Below, in pieces: positions 22,184 through 27,949 of a stretch of 27,949 nt of DNA (the stretch's first letter is position 1; every line of letters starts with the position of its first letter). This DNA is from Longimicrobiales bacterium (GTDB lineage: Bacteria > Gemmatimonadota > Gemmatimonadetes > Longimicrobiales > Gaopeijiaceae). Where the stretch lies: the NCBI GenBank assembly GCA_028280205.1, contig JANQME010000323.1:1-27949 (forward strand), given 5' to 3'. The position numbers and the translations under genes are program-made. The notes under the pieces were generated by a model that was not told where the DNA came from, did not search any database, and saw only the letters and a program-made list of their open reading frames with translations.

Positions 22184-24411
22184 ACCCCCGCCCGATGCGA
22201 GACGTGAGCCCGCCGCCGGCTTCCCTCCGGCGCGCGATCCGGGTGTTCGCGGCCCTGACCGTCCTCGCAGCGTCGGGCTTCGAGCCGGTGGAGGGACAGC
22301 GGATTCACGGTGTCCCGTCCGACCTGCTCGACGAGGTCATGCCGGGGGTGGAGCGATTCGGGCCCGTGGAGGGCGATCCCCCGGTCGTCCGGGGCTACGC
22401 GACCGGCCCGGACGGCGTCGAGACACTCGTCGGCTGGGTGTTTCTCACCTCGGACCTCCCCCCGGAGCAGTTCGGGTACAGCGGCCCGATCGAGGCGCTC
22501 GTCGGTCTGCGGCCGAACGGCACGATCACCGGCGTTCGCGTGACCGACTACATGGAGTCGTACATGCGCTCCATGGGCGACTTCCTGCGCACACCCGGCT
22601 TCCAGGAGCAGTTCGCCGGCAAGCACGTCGGCGACCCATTCCGCGTGTGGGACGACGTGGACGGCATCTCGCGCGTCTCGATCAGCGTGCGTGCGCTCTC
22701 CCGAGGCGTGCGCGACTCGGCGCGTCGGGTCGCGAACGCGTACGGGACCGCCCGCGACTTCTCGACCGCCGCGGAGGTCGTCGATCCCGTAGGCCGTTCC
22801 TGGTACGAGCTTCGCCAGCTCGGCGTCGTTCAGCGCTTCGAGGTGACCGAGCCCGGCGAGGGTTCGGCCGGCATCGCCCTGGCCTACATCGAGAACGACC
22901 GGCTGGGCGAGTACTTCCTCGGCCCTCCGCTGTACGAGCGTGCGCTCGGGTCGGTGGCACGCCGCGGAGGCGCGGAGAATCTGATGCTCTACGCTATCGA
23001 CGGCTCGCGGCTGCGCCTCTTCCGACAGCAGGGGTGGTCGCTCGTCCAGGACGCGGACACCGTCGCCATCGATCCGCGCGATGTCGTCTCGCTCGGCTTG
23101 CCGTCGGGGGGCGTGGTGGCGGGCGAAGCGACCATGATCGGCCTCATGCTCGTCGACGGCTCGATCGACACCGCCCGCCCCTTCACCTTCGTCTACGACC
23201 TCGGCGATCTGGGTACGCACACGGTCGAGTACCGCAGTCAGGAAGCCCGGCTCGCGGCGGCGGAGGTCCGGGCAGCGGAGGAGGCGGAGACCCGGGCGGC
23301 TGAGGAGGCGGAGGCCCGGGCGGCTGAGGAGGCGCGCGGGGCCGTCGTGGGGGAGGTGGGCGCTGCGACAGGCGTGTCGGCCGAGTCGGGCGCCGTCGAA
23401 GTCGTGCCGGACGCCGTCGAAGAGGAGGCGACCGAACGGATCGGGGCCGAACCCACTGCGGACGAACGGGTCGAAGCCGAAACCGCCGGGGACGAACGGG
23501 CGGACGCCGACGAGGGTGGGGTCGACGAAGCAGGTGTTCCGCTCGACTTCGTGCTCACCGAGGAGGAGACCTTCGCCGAGCGGGTCCTCGCCGACACCTC
23601 GTGGGGCCGGGTCGCGCTCATGCTCGGGGTCCTGACGCTGGCCGGCGCGGCGTTCTTCACCAAGCTGCCGGCGCTCCGCTGGACCGCCCTGGCGGTCACA
23701 CTCGTCGTGCTCGGCTTCGTCGACGGAGGCTTCCTGTCGGTGTCGCACATCACGAGCGGCATCTGGGCGGGGGCCGGTGTGTACGCACGCGACCTCCCGC
23801 TGCTCCTCATGGTGGTCTTCACGCTCGTCACCACGCTCGTGTGGGGCAGGGTCTTCTGCGGGTTCCTCTGCCCCTTCGGAGCGCTCCAGGACTTCATCGA
23901 GCGCATCACCCCGAGGTGGCTCCAGCGACCGCTTTCTCCCCGGATGCACGCGCGCGCGCGCTGGGTCAAATACGGCGTCCTGGCGGCGGTCGTCGTGCCC
24001 GCGCTCGCCGGCAGCCGCGTCAGCATCTACCAGTACGTTGAGCCCTTCGGAACCGTCTTCTTCCGGTCCCCTTCGCTTCTGCTCTGGATCATCGCGATCG
24101 CCTTCCTCGCCGCGTCCGTCGTGGTCCCCCGCTTCTACTGCCGGTACGCGTGCCCCCTCGGTGCGGCGCTCGCCCTCCTCTCGTTTGCGTCGATCCGGCG
24201 CATCCCTCGTGTCGAGCAGTGCACGCTCTGCCTCGTGTGCGAGCGGAAGTGCCCCACGGGCGCGATCCGGCGCGAGGTGATCGACTTCCCCGAGTGCGTG
24301 CGCTGCAACGTGTGCGAGATCCAGCTCCTTGAGCGGCGCGGCGTCTGCCGCCACGAGATGGACGACATCCGGCCGCGTCTCGTCCAGATCCGGGTGCCGA
24401 CCGGTGTCTGA
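22180..24411 (+). CDS. NosR/NirI-like FMN-binding iron-sulfur membrane protein
   Basis: This 743-residue protein has a signal-like helix (about 18-34), a periplasmic FMN-binding domain (about 85-200), a variable domain to about 350, an Ala/Glu-rich linker (about 354-455), five or so TM helices (about 478-650), and a cytoplasmic ferredoxin tail. Two CX3CP motifs are present (Cys560-Cys564 and Cys654-Cys658). Iron-sulfur ligands are Cys681, 684, 687, 691 (CTLCLVCERKCP) and Cys706, 709, 712, 723. This is the NosR/NirI/NapH-like layout, moving electrons across the membrane. The flavinylation motif reads DGISRVSIS (161-169) rather than D-x-x-S/T-G-A-S/T-x-T, so Ser169 would be the acceptor if any. 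The gene overlaps apbE by eight bases. No nosZ or nir genes are present, so I do not name it nosR. Confidence 0.87.
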   Translation: MNPRPMRDVSPPPASLRRAIRVFAALTVLAASGFEPVEGQRIHGVPSDLLDEVMPGVERFGPVEGDPPVVRGYATGPDGVETLVGWVFLTSDLPPEQFGYSGPIEALVGLRPNGTITGVRVTDYMESYMRSMGDFLRTPGFQEQFAGKHVGDPFRVWDDVDGISRVSISVRALSRGVRDSARRVANAYGTARDFSTAAEVVDPVGRSWYELRQLGVVQRFEVTEPGEGSAGIALAYIENDRLGEYFLGPPLYERALGSVARRGGAENLMLYAIDGSRLRLFRQQGWSLVQDADTVAIDPRDVVSLGLPSGGVVAGEATMIGLMLVDGSIDTARPFTFVYDLGDLGTHTVEYRSQEARLAAAEVRAAEEAETRAAEEAEARAAEEARGAVVGEVGAATGVSAESGAVEVVPDAVEEEATERIGAEPTADERVEAETAGDERADADEGGVDEAGVPLDFVLTEEETFAERVLADTSWGRVALMLGVLTLAGAAFFTKLPALRWTALAVTLVVLGFVDGGFLSVSHITSGIWAGAGVYARDLPLLLMVVFTLVTTLVWGRVFCGFLCPFGALQDFIERITPRWLQRPLSPRMHARARWVKYGVLAAVVVPALAGSRVSIYQYVEPFGTVFFRSPSLLLWIIAIAFLAASVVVPRFYCRYACPLGAALALLSFASIRRIPRVEQCTLCLVCERKCPTGAIRREVIDFPECVRCNVCEIQLLERRGVCRHEMDDIRPRLVQIRVPTGV
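23257..23328. repeat. 24-bp in-frame tandem repeat in the NosR-like gene
   Basis: Two near-identical 24-bp units (23281-23304 and 23305-23328, one mismatch) follow a more degenerate copy (23257-23280). They encode Ala/Glu/Arg-rich eight-residue repeats in the linker between the FMN-binding and membrane parts, probably a charged helix. Copy number may vary between strains. Confidence 0.7.
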
Positions 24412-25426
24412 CCCGGGCCGCCGGGACGTGCTGCGCATCTGCGCGTTGGTCGGGGTGGGCGCCGCTTTCGGTGGCGGCGTCGCGCGCTCACTGCTTCAGG
24501 AGGCGCGTCTGCACACGGTGCGGCAGACACGGACGCGGATGGGCACGATCGTGACGATCTCCGTGGCCCATCCCGACGCGGACGGCGCGCACGCCACGGT
24601 CGAGTCCGCCTTCGCGGAGATGGAGCGGGTGGAGGGTGCCTTGACCCGTCACCAGCCCGGCGCGCCACTCGCTCGACTCAACGCGACGGGCCGACTGGAC
24701 GGGACTCCTTCCGAGCTGCTCGAGGTCCTCGCCTCGGCACTCGAGCTCTCGGAGCGCAGTGGGGGAGCGTTCGATCCGACGGTCCTCCCCGTCTTGCGTG
24801 CCTGGGAGTCCGCCGGACGAGAGGGGAGGGCGCGTCCGCCCGAGGCCGAGCTGGCCGAGGCGCGCCGCCGGATCGGGTGGGAGCGGGTGGGTGTCGACGG
24901 GGAGCGGGTCACGCTGGCCGACCCGGGGATGGGCCTCACCCTCGACGGGATCGCCAAGGGCTTCGTCGTGGATCGCACGCTCGACCGTCTCGTCTCGGAC
25001 GGGGCCGAGCGCGTGCTCGTCGACGCCGGGGGCGACATGGCGTCGGGCGGGCCCGGCTCACGACGGGACCCGTGGATCGTCGGCGTCCAGGACCCGCATC
25101 GCGACGGACCCGAAGGCCTCGTCCGGCTCACCGGAGGGTGCGTCGCCACCTCCGGCGACTATCTGCACGCCTTCAGCGAGGACCGGCGCGACCACCACGT
25201 GATCGACCCCCGCACGGGCCGGCCACCGGAGTCGTCGAGCTCGGTGACGGTGACGGCCGACCGGGCGATGCTCGCCGACGGACTCTCGACCGCCCTCATG
25301 GTGATGGACGCCGCCGACGGGATCGCGCTCGCGGAGACGACACCGGGCGCCGAGGCGCTCGTCGTCACCAAGGACGGATGCCGGAGCGCGAGCAGCGGCT
25401 TCGCGATGACGACTACGACCCCGTGA
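24404..25426 (+). CDS. apbE: ApbE-type FAD:protein FMN transferase
   Basis: This 340-residue protein is an ApbE flavin transferase, which moves FMN from FAD onto Thr or Ser of target proteins outside the cytoplasm, using Mg2+. Visible motifs are MGTIVTISV (46-54), GAFDPTV (121-127), DGIAKGFVVD (181-190), DAGGDMASGG (207-216), HVIDPRTGRP (265-274) and DGLSTALMVM (292-301). The N-terminus, GRRDVLRICALVGVGAAFGG (5-24), looks like a Tat signal with twin Arg, which would export it folded. The GTG start at 24404 overlaps the NosR-like stop by eight bases, so they are surely co-translated, and the NosR-like protein is the natural substrate. Its stop overlaps the next start (GTGA). Confidence 0.92.
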   Translation: MSDPGRRDVLRICALVGVGAAFGGGVARSLLQEARLHTVRQTRTRMGTIVTISVAHPDADGAHATVESAFAEMERVEGALTRHQPGAPLARLNATGRLDGTPSELLEVLASALELSERSGGAFDPTVLPVLRAWESAGREGRARPPEAELAEARRRIGWERVGVDGERVTLADPGMGLTLDGIAKGFVVDRTLDRLVSDGAERVLVDAGGDMASGGPGSRRDPWIVGVQDPHRDGPEGLVRLTGGCVATSGDYLHAFSEDRRDHHVIDPRTGRPPESSSSVTVTADRAMLADGLSTALMVMDAADGIALAETTPGAEALVVTKDGCRSASSGFAMTTTTP

Positions 25427-26541
25427 AGGGATCCGTGCGGAGCCTCGTATGTGGCCCCGGGCGGGTACTTGTGCGGGCACTCAGGCGGCCGGGGATCGCG
25501 GGTCGTCTCTTCGCCCTCGGGTGTCTGGCACCGTCGCCGGCGCACACCCAGGCCTCGGGCGCACTGCCCCTCTTCGCCTCGGACGAGCCGCTGCCGCTCA
25601 CCCTCACGGCGGATCTTCCGGCCCTCGAGCGCGACCGCCGCTCCTCTCCGGACCGTCCGGCGGTCCTCACCCTGCCCGCTCTGGGGGCCGCCCGGGAGAG
25701 CGCGAGGCGGCTCGACGTCCCCGCGGAGGTTCGGACCCGAGGGGCGTTCCGTCTCGATCCGGTGAACTGCTCCTTTCCGCCCCTGCGCATCGACGTCGAC
25801 GGATCGGACGCCGACAACACCGCGCTCGAAGGTCAGGACGACCTCAAGCTCGTCTCCTCCTGCCGGCCGGGCCGGGACTCGTACGACGAGCTGGTCCGGC
25901 TCGAGTACCTCGTCTACCGCACGTACGAGCTCGTCGCGACGATCGCGCTCGGGACCCGCTGGGTGGAGCTGACACTCGTGGACGAGACCGGCGTCGAGGA
26001 GGTGCGCCGGCGGGGAGGCTTCCTCATCGAGGACGACGAAGCGCTCGCCGAGCGGCTCGGCGGGGAGGTGTTCGAGCTCGAGGAGGACAGGAACCTCCCG
26101 TCCACGGCGCTCGAGCCGTCGTCCGCGCTCACCAACGCGATCTTCCAGTACATGGTGGGCAACCCCGACTGGTCCGACGTGGCCGGCCACAACGTCGAGC
26201 TCGTGGAGCGCGGTGGAGCGGCGGTTGTCGTGCCCTACGACTTCGACTTCACCGGGCTCGTCGATGCGCCGTACGCCGTCCCACCGGAGGCGCTCCGGCT
26301 CTCGTCCGTCCGCGAGCGCGTCTATCGCGGGTGGTGTGCCCATCCCCTCGTGACGGCCTCCGTCCTCGCCCGCTTCAGGGACGCCGAGCAAGGGGTGCGG
26401 GCGCTCTGGGCGGATGCGCGGGGCCTCTCGGACGACACCCGGCGCCGCACGATCTCGTATCTGGAAGAGTTCTTCGACGACATCGAGACGGACGAGCGGG
26501 CGGAGCGTCGGTTCCTGCGGGACTGCCGACGGCCGGCGTGA
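25423..26541 (+). CDS. CotH-like (atypical kinase fold) protein, function unknown
   Basis: This 372-residue protein has a hydrophobic, probably exported N-terminus (VLVRALRRPGIAGRLFALGC, ending at Cys34, then AHTQASG). The body follows the order of features in CotH-type spore-coat kinases: RTRGAFR (104-110) like the CotH RGNSS strand, FPPLRIDV then LKLVSSC (141-147) around a candidate ATP-binding Lys142, a helix with DELVRLEYLVYRTYEL, a 'GNPDW...HN' catalytic-loop-like stretch (246-257) and PYDFDFTGLVDAPYAVP (271-287) resembling the metal-binding WDxD. I assign the fold by pattern only; similar proteins are annotated as hypothetical in related phyla. GTG 25423 overlaps the apbE stop (GTGA), making it part of the flavinylation operon. 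Whether it phosphorylates anything is unknown. Confidence 0.6.
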   Translation: MKGSVRSLVCGPGRVLVRALRRPGIAGRLFALGCLAPSPAHTQASGALPLFASDEPLPLTLTADLPALERDRRSSPDRPAVLTLPALGAARESARRLDVPAEVRTRGAFRLDPVNCSFPPLRIDVDGSDADNTALEGQDDLKLVSSCRPGRDSYDELVRLEYLVYRTYELVATIALGTRWVELTLVDETGVEEVRRRGGFLIEDDEALAERLGGEVFELEEDRNLPSTALEPSSALTNAIFQYMVGNPDWSDVAGHNVELVERGGAAVVVPYDFDFTGLVDAPYAVPPEALRLSSVRERVYRGWCAHPLVTASVLARFRDAEQGVRALWADARGLSDDTRRRTISYLEEFFDDIETDERAERRFLRDCRRPA

Positions 26542-26554
26542 AGCAACGGGCGAG

Positions 26555-26586
26555 GCCGTCCCGCTGTCCGAGGGGTACGGGACGGC
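26555..26586 (+). terminator. Candidate terminator after the flavinylation operon
   Basis: GCCGTCCCG (26555-26563) and CGGGACGGC (26578-26586) form a perfect 9-bp stem with a 14-base loop, 13 bases after the CotH-like stop. A smaller GGCG/CGCC hairpin follows. There is no T-tract, but this is the best hairpin in the window and sits between two transcription units. Confidence 0.45.
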
Positions 26587-26631
26587 GCAGGCGCCGAGGC
26601 GATCCGGGGCACGCCGTCGAACGAGGGTGAG

Positions 26632-27949
26632 ATGGGAGAGCGGGTCGGGGGAATCTGGGCCGAAATGAGGCGCCGCCGCGTGGTCAGCACGTCGGCGGCG
26701 TACCTCGCCGTGGCCTTCGTCGTGCTCCAGCTCGCCGAGATCCTCTTCCCGGCGTTCGACCTCGGGCCGGGCGCGCTCCGCCTCCTCTTCGCCTTCCTGC
26801 TCGCGGCGTTCCCCTTCGTCATCGCCCTGTCGTGGGTCTACGACGTCACGAGCACGGGCGTCGAGCGCACCGATGGGGACGAACGGGCCGGACCGAACCC
26901 GGTGCTCATGGCCGGCGTGCTCGCGAGCGCGCTTGCGCTCGGGGCGGCCGGATGGTGGGCCGTGCGCACGGTCGATCCGGGCGCGGCGTTCGCCCCCTCC
27001 GGCTCCTCGATCGCGGTCCTGCCCTTCGCCGACATGAGCGTGACCGGCGACCAGGCGTACCTGGGCGACGGGGTCGCGGAGGAGATCTTGAACATCCTCG
27101 CGGGCGTCGACGGCCTCCAGGTCGCGGCCCGCACGTCCTCGTTCGCCTTCCGCGAGAACGACGACATCCGCGACATCGCGGGCCGGCTCGACGTCGCCTA
27201 CGTCCTCGAGGGCTCGGTGCGCCGTGCGGGCCCGGACGTACGCGTCACCGCCCAGCTCATCGACGCGGAGACCGGCTTCCACGTCTGGTCCGAGACGTAC
27301 GACCGGACCGTGGAAGACCTCTTCGCCGTCCAGGACGAGATCGCCGGCTCGATCTCCGAGGCACTCCTCGGCGAGCTCGACCTCGGGCCGACCCGGGGCG
27401 AGCGGTACGTCGCGACCGCCGAAGCGCAGGAGTTCTACTATCGCGGCCGGGCGCAGTGGAGCCGGCGCGACGCCGTGGGCATTCCGGGCGCGATCGAGCT
27501 CTTCAACCGCGCGATCGAGGCCGACTCGCTCTACGCCGAGGCGTACGCCGGGCTCGCGGATTCGTGGGCGCTCATGCCCCGGCTCGTCCCTTCCACGGAT
27601 GCCGAGGAGGCGATGGAGCGGGCCGAGGCGCTCGCCCGCCAGGCCATCGCCCTCGACGACGACCTCGCCGAGCCACACGCATCCCTCGGGCTCGTGCGCG
27701 CGCTGCGTGGCGATCGAGTCGGGGCGCTGGCCGAGCTCAGCCGTGCGCTCGACCTGAACGGCTCGTATGCGCCGGCGCTGCACTGGCGGGGCAACGTGCT
27801 GGCCGAGATGGGCCGGCTCCGTGAGGCCCTGACGGATGCGGCCCGGGCGTCCTCGCTCGACCCCCTGTCCGCTGCGATCGCAGCGGACCACGGGAGCGTC
27901 CTCCTCTGGTCCGGGGACGTGGAGGGTGCTGCGGACGAGTTCGATCGGG
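26632..27949 (+). CDS. TolB/FlgO-like TPR membrane protein (3' end beyond window)
   Basis: The first 439 residues are present with no stop before the edge. The N-terminus MGERVGGIWAEMRRRRVV matches the FWxELKRRRV start of a family of TolB-N/TPR proteins in Gemmatimonadota and Proteobacteria, often annotated as adenylate cyclase-like. Three hydrophobic helices follow (about 18-38, 48-70 and 91-111), then the FlgO/TolB-N domain SIAVLPFADMSVTGDQAYLG...IAGRLDVAYVLEGSVRRAG...VWSETYDR (about 126-245), and TPR repeats from about 260 on (AIELFNRAIEADSLYAEAYAGLA, split across helices). No cyclase domain is seen in the visible part. ATG 26632 follows GAGGGTGAG; a later ATG at 26665 would cut into the conserved start. 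Probably scaffold or signalling. Confidence 0.88.
   Translation, partial: MGERVGGIWAEMRRRRVVSTSAAYLAVAFVVLQLAEILFPAFDLGPGALRLLFAFLLAAFPFVIALSWVYDVTSTGVERTDGDERAGPNPVLMAGVLASALALGAAGWWAVRTVDPGAAFAPSGSSIAVLPFADMSVTGDQAYLGDGVAEEILNILAGVDGLQVAARTSSFAFRENDDIRDIAGRLDVAYVLEGSVRRAGPDVRVTAQLIDAETGFHVWSETYDRTVEDLFAVQDEIAGSISEALLGELDLGPTRGERYVATAEAQEFYYRGRAQWSRRDAVGIPGAIELFNRAIEADSLYAEAYAGLADSWALMPRLVPSTDAEEAMERAEALARQAIALDDDLAEPHASLGLVRALRGDRVGALAELSRALDLNGSYAPALHWRGNVLAEMGRLREALTDAARASSLDPLSAAIAADHGSVLLWSGDVEGAADEFDR

Noticed and set aside
22180..24411. Assignment as NosR of nitrous oxide reduction
   Set aside because: No nosZ, nosD, nosF, nosY or nosL neighbours, and the linker and flavinylation motif deviate; only the architecture is shared.
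22012..24438. 808-residue open frame on the minus strand
   Set aside because: Antisense to the NosR-like gene, whose CX3CP and iron-sulfur motifs prove the plus-strand reading.
25159..27891. 910-residue open frame on the minus strand
   Set aside because: It is antisense to the apbE, CotH-like and TolB-TPR genes, all with clear family motifs, and has Arg/Gly/Asp-heavy composition without domains. High GC makes such shadows common.
26632..27949. Adenylate cyclase
   Set aside because: Related proteins are often labelled so, but the visible part has only TM helices, a TolB/FlgO-like domain and TPRs, with no cyclase catalytic domain.

Overview
The window is a GC-rich chromosomal stretch, nearly fully coding, from a diderm bacterium. 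Three things point to Gemmatimonadota, with Acidobacteriota as the main alternative: two long ADOP-type FtsX/MacB permeases, one paired with a PadR regulator; a Sig-70_X6-type sigma factor overlapping a Ser/Thr kinase-TPR receptor; and a TolB/FlgO-TPR membrane protein. A TonB-family protein supports an outer membrane. The phylum call is inference from gene families, not from a marker gene. There are 20 well-supported protein genes, one of which runs off the right edge. I found no rRNA, tRNA, CRISPR array, insertion sequence or phage gene.

Layout. (1) 1-237 has no convincing gene but holds a long imperfect inverted repeat. (2) 238-3639 (+): an ECF sigma factor and an RsrA-like zinc anti-sigma factor (overlapping ATGA), a DoxX-family membrane protein, a DUF4136-like lipoprotein, a TonB-family protein and a small secreted protein. 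(3) 3636-6160 (-): an M14 zinc carboxypeptidase followed by an OxyR-like LysR regulator that keeps both redox cysteines. (4) 6223-7200 (+): a quinone oxidoreductase of the zinc-free MDR family. (5) 7266-18182 (-): eight collinear genes, in transcription order an ArsM-like methyltransferase, a creatininase-like exported protein, PadR, ADOP permease 2, an OsmC-family protein, an FMO-like flavoprotein, a PHBH-type flavoprotein and ADOP permease 1. A 15-bp tandem repeat sits between the last two. (6) 18285-21729 (+): sigma factor and kinase-TPR receptor. (7) 21730-22183: a poorly explained gap with two weak small-ORF candidates. (8) 22180-26541 (+): a tightly overlapping operon of a NosR/NirI-like FMN-binding iron-sulfur membrane protein, an ApbE flavin transferase with a Tat-like leader, and a protein with CotH-like atypical-kinase features. 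(9) 26632-end (+): a TolB/FlgO-TPR protein.

Functional picture (inference). Much of the left half deals with thiol, peroxide or quinone stress: SigR/RsrA-like pair, OxyR-like regulator, quinone reductase, OsmC protein and two flavoproteins. The right half is signalling and extracytoplasmic electron transfer. The most interesting locus is 22180-26541: ApbE would attach FMN to the NosR-like protein, whose flavinylation motif is non-canonical, and both are translationally linked to a CotH-like protein of unknown role.
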